Shown: piece by piece, positions 39,240 through 48,749 of the stretch
How the letters are laid out: the number at the start of each line of letters is the position of its first letter
Position numbering within the stretch: position 1 is the first letter of the stretch
Source: Siphonodentalium dalli
Taxonomy: Eukaryota; Mollusca; Scaphopoda; Gadilida; Siphonodentaliidae
Direction of reading: 5' to 3'
NCBI GenBank assembly: GCA_032622095.1
Contig: CP136066.1
Span: 130,481,917-130,545,916, forward strand
Length of the DNA stretch: 64,000 nt
The notes under the pieces: generated by a model
The model's database searches: none
Seen by the model: the letters and a program-made list of their open reading frames with translations, nothing else
What the model was told of the DNA's origin: nothing
Program-made: the position numbers and the translations under genes

Positions 39240-39480
39240 TGTTTTCGAAAAAGGGCCATAACTCAGTTAAAATAGTCGGCTCAAACCCATAATCGAACTC
39301 GATCTGTCTTTTGTGCTGAGAAATTGATATACAAAATTTGGTTCCGATCAGATAGAAAATATTTGAGTTATCGCACCATGCGTAAAGTGTCTATGGACAG
39401 ACAGACGGACGGACTAATGATGAGTGGTCAATCCGGACATCGACACTATGTTTACCATACTATGGTATGGGTAAACATAA
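39240..39480 (-). repeat. Inverted relative of the 19800 dispersed repeat
   Basis: Reading on the minus strand: CCCATACCATAGTATGGTAA, a GTCCGTCCGTCTGTCTGTCC tract, CACTTTACGCATGGTGCGAT, and GTTCGATTATGGGTTTGAGC, in the same order as at 19806-20010. Together with the arm at 38310-39115 it extends the inverted symmetry around satellite B. Confidence 0.8.
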
Positions 39481-39529
39481 AAAATAAAAATAAATTTATG
39501 TTAAATTAATCAAGGAGTTAAATCTGATT

Positions 39530-39900
39530 TTGTTTTCTTCGGAGTTATGTCTCTGGCGCCACCCCTATTTGACCCCATTTGAACAAATCTGAACCACAGT
39601 CATTCAAGGACCCTCCATACCAAATTTAAGCTAAAACGACCCAATGGTCTAGACAAGAAGTTGTTATAAGAATTACCATAGAGGAATATAGTTATGGCCC
39701 TTGTTTTGCAACCAATTGACCTGGTGACCTCATTTGAACAAATCTGAATGTGAGTCACCTAGGGAACATCCACATCAAATATGAACCAATTCGGTATAAT
39801 AATTCTGGTGAAGAAGACGATTATTGACGGACGGACAGACGGATGGATGGACAGACGAGGAGTGATGACTTTGTCTCAGGTGAGCTAAAACTATGAGTAA
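39530..39900 (+). repeat. Dispersed mollusc-type repeat
   Basis: Carries GGAGTTATGTCTCTGGCGCC, two related CCATTTGAACAAATCTGAA-like words about 150 bp apart, a GACGGACGGACAGACGGATG tract and a terminal CAGGTGAGCTAAAA. This order is, from memory, typical of very abundant repeats in bivalves and gastropods. It contains no coding sequence. Confidence 0.55.
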
Positions 39901-40488
39901 CATATTTTTGTTTGCAAAGAGATACGCTAATTGGTCAAATTATACCCAAAATGGCAGAGTCATTTGATGCAGGTCTTTTTGAGATCAAATGTATGTAAAT
40001 CAACGTTTTTGATAAAGGTACCATTTGACTCAAAAAGGTATCAAAAGACTTGACCATCTTGGGTACCATTTGACTAATTAGGATATAACTTTTTATGGTA
40101 TCATTTGACTCGGGTATCATTTGGCTGTAAGCCATTCAAATAAGGTCAATTAGCTGCAGAAGAAGTGTATAAAGCCACTCGTGTTGAGATTATGTTACAT
40201 CTTGCCACTGGCATTCAACTCAGAGGACGATTAAGCCTTAAGGGTGATAGGGCGCATATACAAAATGAAATTGTTCATTGAGGTTTTTTTTATTAGATTT
40301 TTATTTAACTTTCAGTATTAAATGCACTGACAGGTTTTAGGTTACATTTAGAAATAAAAGTTACCAAATTATGAACATTTCCTCAAGAATATACCAAAGT
40401 ATATTATAATGATAGTATAAATGCGATACTATCAATAAAACACACTTTGTGTGAGCTGATCGTTTGTTTATATACAGCACATACAGGA

Positions 40489-40685
40489 TGTGCGATAAGC
40501 AAAACACTGAACACCACGGCAATATTTTTGACAGATTGGTTCACAGTGACCCATTCAACACCAAAATTTTGAGTGGCAAGGATTAGCAGGGGCTATACCA
40601 GTAAGTTATAAGCAACATGGTGGCAGTTTTAACCAAGTTCAAATAGTGGGGTCTACCTGATGTTGAATGTCTTGCTTATCGCACA
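40489..40685. mobile_element. MITE candidate, 197 bp
   Basis: TGTGCGATAAGCAAAACACT at the left end and the complement of TGTGCGATAAGCAAGACATT at the right end form an imperfect terminal inverted repeat of about 28 bp. No target-site duplication is evident and the interior is non-coding. Confidence 0.6.
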
Positions 40686-40699
40686 CTATTTGCATACTG

Positions 40700-42640
40700 T
40701 TTGTTTACATAACAAAGCATACAACCTACAATAACATGCTATCTACACGTTATTTATGATTGGCATATGAACAAGATCTGTCTACATTTTAATATTCTTT
40801 CTGTTTATGGCAGTTTTAAAGGATGTGAATATTTTAACAGCAGTACCCAAGACCGTATCTTTAACAGATAATTAATTGAGACAAAATTGGAAGAGTTACC
40901 TCATAACCACTTAATATGCATAATATCATTTGCCTTAAAGTTATGTGAAATACTCCGGTTGGGTGATCAAATAGAAATTGAGAATAATCTTCCTCAAAGT
41001 AGTAATTTGTTACTAATATCAATCCAAATTGACGATAAACATTGTCATTCTTATATATTAATTAAATGCAATGGCTCTCGATGGCGAAATCATTTGTGTT
41101 AGATTATCGCCGATAGTTGCGTCCCGGATCGAGATGTAAATATTTACAATTGGGCGCAGTTCCGACGATGTTTTCTATGGAGTGGTATGGTTGATATCTT
41201 CGAAATTTTGGCGATGTTAGTAGATTGCTACATTCCCCATATTGACATACTGCCTGAGTACTAACTTATAAATTCCACGCACCCGAACAAGTCCATAATA
41301 TGTCTTTAATATCCAAAGATGTTCATCTGGCAGCAAATCACGAAGCAAGTAATTATTAGGGAAATGGGCAGCACAGGAGAACCTTGAATATACATGATTT
41401 CTGGTGATATTCAGATGAGGGATGTGGCCTGTAGGGTGTACCAATGAGTAATTTGAAATTTTTTGAAATAGCTTCAATCTACAGGCTATCCTAATCATGA
41501 TATTTTCCAAACAATTTTCCAACACATAGCCAACTCCAAACTATTGCTATATCCGATATACATTCTTCACTCATTTGTGCAATATATCTACTTCACAAAA
41601 CGTTTCTGAAAACAAGCTGTTATTGGTGGTAATTGAACCTTCCAAGATCTTTCCATTTCAGAAAAGAGAAAACCCAAAACAGTTTAACAAACATTTTGGA
41701 ACACATTCATAAATAGCATATAAAAAAGAAAAAAACTATCTCAAATTGATCCATGGCTTAGAAAATTGTGGAACACCGATGCGTCAATTCAGGGATGCAT
41801 GATATCAATAACAGCAATCTTAAGGATACGGGCAGCCTAGGCGATTGGTATAGTCAACTCCGCTAAAACGGCCATAAACAGAAAGAATATTATATAATAT
41901 ATTATTTGATATGCTTTCTGTGAGTTTAATATAATTTAATTAATGACTGTTAGGCAAAAAATGTCGATTCTCAGGCATAGCCGCATCGGAAATATATTTT
42001 TTTGCATTGGACCATTTTATTACAATTTGGATCTCATCGTAGTTGTAAACCACGCAACATGAAAATAGGAAACTGTACCATGGAAATTATTTATGTTTCA
42101 AATATCAAATAGGAGCTAAATACAACAGTGTATGTGTGGGTTTCCAACAAAAGACCGTTGGCAATGATAACTATCAGGTACATTGTCACCACAGGCTGTC
42201 CAAACCCCCCAGTTTATTGGTAAAATTTGTTGAACATTTCGATCTGCGGTCAGCACGAAGTTTGATTTTGAACAAAAAAATAATTTGAGAATGCAAACAT
42301 GGAATGCAAAAAAAATTCAGTTTGACAATCAGTGGATATTGGCCATGTTTTTAAGTTTTATTGTCTATCATCCATTGCGGTACATATACAGTCTAATTAG
42401 TCAGTGGAATAAGTGAACCAAGACTTTCTATGATAGTTTGGAAGATCACTTTATCTTTGTTTTGACTGTATTTACGCTCCGTATTTTTGTATGAATCTGA
42501 TATCTGGTGTTAAAAATGATTGTGCAGATATTAAAAATCATATCAATATTATATATCAGTCAAGGTAATCCCTATATGATGTACGGGTAGGGTAGTACAA
42601 TGTCATAATTTATCATTCTTTATATCAGATTATATTAGTT
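40700..42640. other. AT-rich DNA, no gene recognised
   Basis: Short open frames near 40887-41102 and 41217-41525 show no motif, no codon bias that I can judge and no splice context I trust. GGCAGTTTTAAAGGATGTGA and GTTAAAACCGCCATAAACGG-type words recur near 19460 and 41860, suggesting one more dispersed family. Confidence 0.4.
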
Positions 42641-42711
42641 TATATTCATTACAAAGTGCTCCTTACAATTTCTGGACTTGGGAACAGGCCTCAGCCTAGG
42701 GGTTCAGAACA

Positions 42712-42774
42712 GGGAGACTTGAAGTCTCCCTCCAGGAAATTTAGGGAGACTTCAGGAAATTTAGGGAGACTTCA
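42712..42774. repeat. Short palindrome and two 20-bp direct repeats
   Basis: GGGAGACTTGAAGTCTCCC (42712-42730) is a perfect dyad around one base. Directly after it GGAAATTTAGGGAGACTTCA occurs twice in tandem (about 42735-42774). Confidence 0.85.
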
Positions 42775-42917
42775 GGGAGAAGTGGGGAGACTACCAAATA
42801 TTGACAATTTTCAGATATCGCTTTATTTTATAACATCAATAAAAAATTTAAAAAGTTAAAATAAGAAATAAAACTAAAATATTTTGACTTTATCTGAAAT
42901 TAGCGTAATTAATTGTT

Positions 42918-43321
42918 ATTATGTGATCACTCAGATCCAAGAGACACTACCCCCACCAGTGACAGCCCTGCCACTACTGCATGGAATATTTAAATGACAA
43001 CACATGAGTGGGTTATGATCTCAGCTTTAATGAAATTATAAGCTTGTCCTGCAGATAGCCCATACGCATGGAAAACCAATTAAGCAGAGCCTTCGCTCTG
43101 ACGAGAAGCCGAAGCAGAGAACGCTGAAGAAATACTGCTGTACAGCGCAGGCACGAGCATGGCCCGACGAGCTAAGGTACGATTCGGAGCCGGCGCCCAA
43201 GAATTGCTATGAGGCGCCCTAAGCAATAAGCACACACGGCCACCAGGGAGAAGCCCAACGAGTGCGACGCAGGAATGGCAGTAGAGACCACTGGACAGCC
43301 CAACTCCCTATGGCTAAGCAC
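42918..43321 (-). repeat. Split direct repeat B2 (404 bp)
   Basis: Outer copy of a 404-bp repeat whose partner is 43745-44148. I found no difference between them on reading through. It starts with ATTATGTGATCACTCAGATC and ends ATGGCTAAGCAC. Confidence 0.95.
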
Positions 43322-43549
43322 CGTGGTATGGGCGGGCAACACCAAATTTACCCCTGCAGGACGCACCAAAGCTGGATCAATGGCACTGATGACACAGCAC
43401 CTGAAAGGGAAAACAAACAGCAGCAACGAGATGCAAATACACAGGGCCCTAGGCCCAAAACAAAACAGGCATCACAGAACAATGAATATGGCGTGCCACT
43501 CGGGACGCCGAACAAAGCGGGGCATGGAGCTCCAAGGGGGGGAGGGAGG
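43322..43549 (-). other. Unique spacer between repeats A2 and B2
   Basis: 228 bp found once in the element, including a G-rich stretch (GGGGGGGAGGGAGGGAG at about 43536-43550). It holds no long frame related to retrotransposon proteins. Confidence 0.7.
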
Positions 43550-43749
43550 GAGCGCGATGCGTATAATTCAAAAGTGAATTGCTTTCTCAGTTACCGGAAG
43601 GAGGCAGCATTCCGGGCGGATGTAAAATGCGGACTTTAAGTTCGGCCGATACGGAACGGATCGTACCGAAAAACCGGAATGTCTGCCGGATGACAGGATC
43701 AAAGAACCACATAAATCACCCCGAACCTTATCGGCCCTGGGTGCATTAT
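43550..43749 (-). repeat. Split direct repeat A2 (200 bp)
   Basis: Internal copy of the 200-bp repeat whose partner is the terminal copy at 48539-48738; the two look identical. It overlaps the B1 repeat by the five bases ATTAT. Confidence 0.95.
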
Positions 43750-44148
43750 GTGATCACTCAGATCCAAGAGACACTACCCCCACCAGTGACAGCCCTGCCA
43801 CTACTGCATGGAATATTTAAATGACAACACATGAGTGGGTTATGATCTCAGCTTTAATGAAATTATAAGCTTGTCCTGCAGATAGCCCATACGCATGGAA
43901 AACCAATTAAGCAGAGCCTTCGCTCTGACGAGAAGCCGAAGCAGAGAACGCTGAAGAAATACTGCTGTACAGCGCAGGCACGAGCATGGCCCGACGAGCT
44001 AAGGTACGATTCGGAGCCGGCGCCCAAGAATTGCTATGAGGCGCCCTAAGCAATAAGCACACACGGCCACCAGGGAGAAGCCCAACGAGTGCGACGCAGG
44101 AATGGCAGTAGAGACCACTGGACAGCCCAACTCCCTATGGCTAAGCAC
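43745..44148 (-). repeat. Split direct repeat B1 (404 bp)
   Basis: Internal copy of the 404-bp repeat, directly joined to A2 through ATTAT. The B1-A2 junction has the structure expected of the joined ends of a circular intermediate. Confidence 0.95.
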
Positions 44149-44381
44149 AGGCCTGGAATATTACACTCAGGCTACAGATCGAGAGCACTCTCAAATAAGC
44201 ATAAGATGACTGCGCAGTCATAAACATACTAAGCTACTATTGATAAGCCACCCATCAAAGTTACCAGACAGGTTATAACGCTATGGCGACACTACCACTA
44301 CCACTATCTGCAGGACCGCCATAGAGTGCGCAGCACTCCCCCAAACCAGGAGCTCCATGCCCAAATACATCAATGAAACAG

Positions 44382-45048
44382 TTAAACCACCGGGAAAACC
44401 ATAGTGTCAGATGCCAGGAAGGTCTCCAGGGCGCCCTGGAGACTATTCAGATAGATAACGTTGCCGACGGGGGAGAGATGGATCCCATCTGAACGATACA
44501 TGCCCTTATCAGAAGCGCAAATGTCTGGGTGCTTGATGCCACGACCCCCGTGATGCAAGACGAAGCCCAACATGCGTTGGTTAAAGTCCCGGCGCTGGCG
44601 AGCACCAATACTCGGGCGATGGGCGCGGGAACACGTGTGACCAAATAAGGGTGCAGTCAGGCAAAGTTTCCTGCACATAAGAAAGTTCCCGCTTAACACT
44701 GGCACGCAAGTCACGGTACCCACCGGCTGTGATGTCGTTAGAACCAAGCTGGATGATGATGTGGGTAGGATGCCGAGACTGCGGACAAGCGGCGAGCTCC
44801 CGGTCGAACGTGGCGTGGAAATCGCTCCAGAGCATCCCACGAGTGCCGATCCATCTAACAGAAGCGCCGCGGCTGGACAGCTGGAGATGTTGGCCAACAG
44901 GACGCCGCACAGCACGCTGGTGAGCCCAGTAGACGTGGGACGAACCCAAGACCCAGATAATGGCTACTGAAACGAGACTAAGCAGATGTTGAGTGGATGT
45001 ATCGACGACAAACATCAGACCGCCAACGACCCCGGTGTTGGATGGCAT
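44382..45048 (-). pseudogene. SGNH/GDSL-type hydrolase ORF of the Ngaro element, frame-broken
   Basis: An SGNH-family esterase-like domain follows the recombinase and overlaps its end by about 70 bp when read from the ATG at 45048. The first frame (45048 to its stop at 44581) carries the block I motif IIWVLGSSHVYWA (nucleophile serine in GSS, about residues 35-37) and the block III motif IIIQLGSNDITAG (about 98-110). The block V motif SDGIHLSPVGN with the Asp/His pair lies at about 44459-44492, but in another frame, which ends at the stop at 44382. A one-base discrepancy near 44610-44640 therefore separates the catalytic blocks. It could be a mutation or a sequencing indel. In Ngaro elements this enzyme's role is unknown; acetylesterase activity has been suggested for related domains. 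Confidence 0.85.
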
Positions 45049-45889
45049 GGTAAGGGGTGCCCAGATCCGCCAGATAGGTAGCACCACCCGAACGAAATGA
45101 ATGCGGCGTGATATATTGTCGAGAGCCGGACGTACGCAAAGCCTGATGGAGCACGGCCCGAAACTGCGCGACTGTGAGCGGGGTCTGAGCCTGGTGAGAA
45201 AGGAACAGTCCCGACCGGGAGCCGCGAATGGCAAGAAATGTGGTGGCCGCGCGCAGCGGGCATATATGTGGATCAGTCGGCAGGCACGGAATGCGAATAT
45301 GAGCGGGAGGACCACATTGGTTCGTTTTAGAATGCCGGAGCCAAACGTCAATGGCGGAGCCGCACAACGAGACATCGCGAAGAAATATAGCATGTCCAAA
45401 GTCGGCCTTGGACACAGCGGCCAGTTCCCCCACGCGGAACAGTCCAAAAAAGGCCATCGTAAAGGCAGACGTAAACAAAGCGACCTCATGTGGCGACGAG
45501 CATATGCGAGGAAGCACGCGGAGCAAGGTGCGCAGCAAAGGTATTGTCACTGGAGCAGGACGAGATGATGAAGTCGTCAAGCGACGGACCCCGGTCAATA
45601 GTTGGCGAATGAGGTAAGTCGAAGTGGGATCTCGCATACCCCGGAGTCGATGCTGCCGACCGATGGCAGCCAGGTAGGTGGAAATGGTTGAAGCAGAATG
45701 CTGGGAGCGATGAAGCCCCGCGATAAACCCGACGATAGCGTGTTCCGGGAGCGGCCAGGAAACGGCCAAGTGATGCTGGTGTGCGAAATCGAGATAAGCC
45801 CGTATGGCGGTGCGATACGTGCGGTGAGTTTTTGGCGCCCGGGAGGAAGTCAAAAGCAGCGTTACATGTCGACGCAGGTCCACAGGCAC
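44978..45889 (-). CDS. Tyrosine recombinase of the Ngaro element
   Basis: A 303-residue intact frame with the catalytic set of the tyrosine recombinase family: Arg152 in GLFRVGEL, Lys188 in RHSKTNQ, His263-x-x-Arg266 in TPHSFRSGG, Trp289 in HRGRWRS (in the His/Trp position), and the nucleophile Tyr297 in CRRYIHS. The N-terminal ~110 residues form the SAM-like core-binding region (SRAPKTHRTYRTAIRAYLDF). The family cuts and rejoins DNA through a 3'-phosphotyrosine; in DIRS-like elements it is taken to insert a circular DNA copy at a short matching core, here probably ATTAT. The start at 45889 overlaps the end of the RT frame by 28 bp, so translation may depend on reinitiation or a shared transcript. 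Length is normal for the family. Confidence 0.95.
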   Translation of the reverse strand: MPVDLRRHVTLLLTSSRAPKTHRTYRTAIRAYLDFAHQHHLAVSWPLPEHAIVGFIAGLHRSQHSASTISTYLAAIGRQHRLRGMRDPTSTYLIRQLLTGVRRLTTSSSRPAPVTIPLLRTLLRVLPRICSSPHEVALFTSAFTMAFFGLFRVGELAAVSKADFGHAIFLRDVSLCGSAIDVWLRHSKTNQCGPPAHIRIPCLPTDPHICPLRAATTFLAIRGSRSGLFLSHQAQTPLTVAQFRAVLHQALRTSGSRQYITPHSFRSGGATYLADLGTPYHAIQHRGRWRSDVCRRYIHSTSA

Positions 45890-47670
45890 CTGGGAAATGG
45901 TGTTGGCGTTCGGGCGGCGGACGGCGCCAGTCGACGGAAACGTTTCATCTGGAAACGAGAGAGGCTGTCAGCGAGAGCATTATCACGAGACGCGATCCAT
46001 GAAGCATGCAAGGAGATGTTGTGAGACAGGAGCAGCAGGACCAGCTGGCGCAACAGGGCCATGAGCGGCTTGCATTTAGAAGTTTGGTCATTGATGGCGC
46101 GGACCACGGTAATGTTATCACAGTGTAAATGGAGGCGATGATTCCGGAGGCGACGCCCCCAGACGCTGATGGCCACTAAGACTGGGAACATCTCGAGGAC
46201 ACCCATATTGCGGGTCAGGCCCAAAGCATGCCAAGGAAGGGGCCACTTGCCAAAAGCCCAAAGGCCGTTGAAATAAGAGCCAAAGCCGCCGGACTGACCA
46301 CCACAAGCGTCTGTGTGGAAATTGATGTCGGTATCATGGAGCCAGGTCGCAGAAGGGAAAAGGTAGATCCCATTGAATGACGTGAAGAACTGTAACCACG
46401 TGGCCAAATCGGCACGCATGCCATAATTAATTCGGATTTTGTGATGCGGCTTAGAAAATCCCTGCAGGGCATCAATCAGGCGACGACAAAATGGGCGGCC
46501 CGGACGAATCGCCTTGCACGCAAATTGTAATGAGCCAATGAGCGACTGTAGTTCACGGACCGAGATTTTACGGCAGCGCAAAGCCATAGAGATTTTGGAC
46601 TGAATGGCTGTGAGCTTCTCAGCAGGGAGACGCACCGCGTTAGCCAACGTATCGAGTTCGAGACCAAGGTAGCAGAGCTTCGAGGTGGGCGAGACCGTTT
46701 TTTCATGAGCAATAGGTACGCCAAGATCAGAGCAAACGCGATGAAACATGTCAAGACTGTCTGAGGCCTGGGACGTGGCTGGCGGACCACAGAACAGGAA
46801 GTCATCGCAGTAGTGCAAGATGTGTGGGTTGCCGGACCGCTGCTTAACAACCCATTCCAAAAATGTCGAGAATTTTTCAAAAGTTGCGCACGACACGCTG
46901 CAGCCGAAAGGTAAGCATTTGTCGAAATAATACATGTCGTCCAGTTTAAAACCAAGTTGATCGAAATCGCCCGGGTAGATGCGAAGATTACGATAAGCAG
47001 CCTCCAAATCCCCGCGCGCGAGCAAAGTCCCGGCCCCAAGGGACTGGATGGTGGCAACAGCAGCGTCAAAACTGGTATATGTGACAGTAGTGAATTCGCG
47101 CGGAATATGATCATTGAGCGACTGGCCTGCCGGATAGGAGAGGTGATGGATGAGACGGAATGAGTCAGGTTCATGTTTAGGCACCAGTCCAAGCGGCGAC
47201 ACGCGGAGCGTTGGAATTGGACGAGCACAGAAAGGACCAGCAATGCGACCAAGGCGAACTTCCTTAAGGATCTTTTCCCGGACGACCTCGGGACGGTCAC
47301 GAGCAGACTTGAGGTTCGGAGCGTCAGTTGGCAGACGCGGGCCAGTATAATGGAGTGGAAAACCATGAGTAAAACCGAACCGGAGTTCCCGCGCGACTTG
47401 GTGGCGAGGGTACCTCCCAAGCCACCAACACAAATAGTCTAGATTAACGGCGGAAGGGGCGAGCTGGTAGACGCTGCTGGCGACCGCCGCGGGCTGAGCG
47501 GCGAAAGTCTTGTCCATGGGCAGCGGTTGCGGCATGAGGCTCTGAGCAGATGTTGCAGATGTGTCGAAAACGACAGTTTGGCCAGGAGCAGCGGCCGGCG
47601 TTGAATTCAAAACAGACGGGACTGGGACGGCCCGGACGCGTGGGAAAATTGTCCGCACGCCCGGAGGCAC
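45862..47670 (-). CDS. Reverse transcriptase-RNase H of the Ngaro element
   Basis: A 602-residue open frame. The RT domain shows SPLGLVPKHEPDSFRLIHHL (about 158-177; motifs 1-2), motif A LLARGDLEAAYRNLRI with Asp221, motif B LPFGCSVSCATFEKF (253-267), and motif C HYCDDFLFCG with the catalytic Asp289-Asp290 (286-295). Next come CYLGLELD (333-340) and a connection to RNase H: NFHTDACGG (Asp454), GVLEMFPV (Glu493), LHCDNITVV (Asp518) and SRDNALADSLSR (Asp568). All catalytic residues are present. This is the DIRS/Ngaro type of RT and makes DNA from the element RNA; the RNase H removes the template strand. The N-terminal ~100 residues overlap the gag-like frame in another frame, and the 3' end overlaps the recombinase start. 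The first ATG at 47670 may not be the natural start, as the protein could be made by frameshift from gag. Confidence 0.96.
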   Translation of the reverse strand: MPPGVRTIFPRVRAVPVPSVLNSTPAAAPGQTVVFDTSATSAQSLMPQPLPMDKTFAAQPAAVASSVYQLAPSAVNLDYLCWWLGRYPRHQVARELRFGFTHGFPLHYTGPRLPTDAPNLKSARDRPEVVREKILKEVRLGRIAGPFCARPIPTLRVSPLGLVPKHEPDSFRLIHHLSYPAGQSLNDHIPREFTTVTYTSFDAAVATIQSLGAGTLLARGDLEAAYRNLRIYPGDFDQLGFKLDDMYYFDKCLPFGCSVSCATFEKFSTFLEWVVKQRSGNPHILHYCDDFLFCGPPATSQASDSLDMFHRVCSDLGVPIAHEKTVSPTSKLCYLGLELDTLANAVRLPAEKLTAIQSKISMALRCRKISVRELQSLIGSLQFACKAIRPGRPFCRRLIDALQGFSKPHHKIRINYGMRADLATWLQFFTSFNGIYLFPSATWLHDTDINFHTDACGGQSGGFGSYFNGLWAFGKWPLPWHALGLTRNMGVLEMFPVLVAISVWGRRLRNHRLHLHCDNITVVRAINDQTSKCKPLMALLRQLVLLLLSHNISLHASWIASRDNALADSLSRFQMKRFRRLAPSAARTPTPFPRCLWTCVDM

Positions 47671-48343
47671 GAACCGGAGGCGGAGTCGGCTGCGGAGGTT
47701 GCCGAACCTGGGGCGTCATGACCAGCAGCCAAATGTTAGGGTCGACGGAAAATTTTGTCGCGAATAGATCGGGAAACATGAGAGCCATAGCCATCTGCCG
47801 CCGTAGGAATCGGCAAGGGGGCGTCCCAAGGGGAGACCAGCGAGGATGGAAAACTAAATAAGGCATTACCCGGATCAGTTCTGTCTCTTGCCGGAGCGTT
47901 CGGTCGGTGGATCACTGACGCCACACGGGAATCCTCGCGGCGGCGGAGAGAAGTGGAGCTGTCATCAGAACTGCTGCGACGACGGGTCGACAAAGGAGAC
48001 GCTGATGGTGACCTGGATCCATAGCGCGGAAACTTGGGGCGCGGAGAACCATCCTGTCGGCGACTAGCCTGGCGACGAGACTGACGACTGGGCTGACGAC
48101 GAGGCTGACGAACAGGATCGCGGCCACGAGAATGGGAAACCCGGCCACGGGAGGCGCGGCGTCCCCGTCCAGAGCCACGAGCAGGCCTGCCACGCGAATG
48201 CTGACCACGAGCTGACCCCGAGAAGAAGGCCCAACACGGTCACTGAAAGCAGGACCAGCACGAGACGAGCTGGCAGACGCATCCTGGCGACTGCTACGAG
48301 ATGAACGGTCGCGGGCCCGACCGCGAGATCCCGTACGAACCAT
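47444..48343 (-). pseudogene. Gag-like ORF1 of the Ngaro element with apparent frame changes
   Basis: Three overlapping stretches together look like a DIRS/Ngaro gag. From the ATG at 48343, an Arg/Ser-rich start (MVRTGSRGRARDRSSRSSRQ and on) is open in one frame to about 48225. The Arg/Ser/Gln-rich region RQPRRQPSRQSRRQ and then PLSTRRRSSSDDSS continue in a second frame to a stop at 47736. The C-terminal part returns to the first frame (to 47444) and has a compact Cys/His cluster CFEFNAGRC-x4-C-x3-H-x-C-x2-C with a following His (about 47516-47614), like the nucleocapsid finger of Ngaro gags. Within each single frame the composition shifts abruptly to hydrophobic or stop-containing sequence at these points. 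I infer two frame breaks (near 48225 and 47745), due to mutation, sequencing indels or programmed shifts. A start further upstream is possible. Confidence 0.65.
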
Positions 48344-48538
48344 AAGAGAAATATGTGATTGCCACCGAACGACAAACACAAACAGGGAAACACGTGCGCT
48401 ACCCACGAAAATAGGTAACGCCGACGGAACAGGACGCAGACAGAACGCACAAGGAACAAGATGATAGACGAATAAATGAAGGCTGGCGAAGAAACACGGT
48501 GACGGATGGAAACAGATAGGATTTGACGACACACAACC

Positions 48539-48738
48539 GAGCGCGATGCGTATAATTCAAAAGTGAATTGCTTTCTCAGTTACCGGAAGGAGGCAGCATT
48601 CCGGGCGGATGTAAAATGCGGACTTTAAGTTCGGCCGATACGGAACGGATCGTACCGAAAAACCGGAATGTCTGCCGGATGACAGGATCAAAGAACCACA
48701 TAAATCACCCCGAACCTTATCGGCCCTGGGTGCATTAT
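48539..48738 (-). repeat. Split direct repeat A1, 5' terminal repeat (200 bp)
   Basis: Terminal copy of the 200-bp repeat; it begins (minus strand) ATAATGCACCCAGGGCCGAT and matches 43550-43749 throughout. It probably holds the element promoter, since transcription must start at or before it; I see no TATA box that decides this. Confidence 0.94.
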
Positions 48739-48749
48739 ACATTTAACAG

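Larger units (their letters stand above)
42918..48738 (-). mobile_element. Ngaro-type (DIRS superfamily) retrotransposon
   Basis: A near-complete minus-strand tyrosine-recombinase retrotransposon of 5.8 kb, clearly richer in GC than its flanks. In transcription order: terminal repeat (48738-48539), gag-like ORF, RT/RNase H, tyrosine recombinase, SGNH hydrolase, then repeats at 44148-43745, 43749-43550 and 43321-42918. This A1-ORFs-B1-A2-B2 arrangement of split direct repeats and the absence of LTRs, integrase and target-site duplications define PAT/Ngaro elements. An SGNH-hydrolase gene after the recombinase has been described for some Ngaro families. Both repeat pairs appear identical on reading, which implies recent insertion. 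ATTAT occurs at the left end (42918-42922), the B1/A2 junction (43745-43749) and the right end (48734-48738). Confidence 0.95.

Noticed and set aside
43172-43639. Frames in the terminal repeats and spacer of the retrotransposon
   Set aside because: No retrotransposon or host protein motif; the sequence is accounted for by the split repeats.
44978-45489. Long plus- and minus-strand frames overlapping the recombinase and RT genes
   Set aside because: They are shadows in GC-rich coding DNA; only the frames with catalytic motifs were kept.
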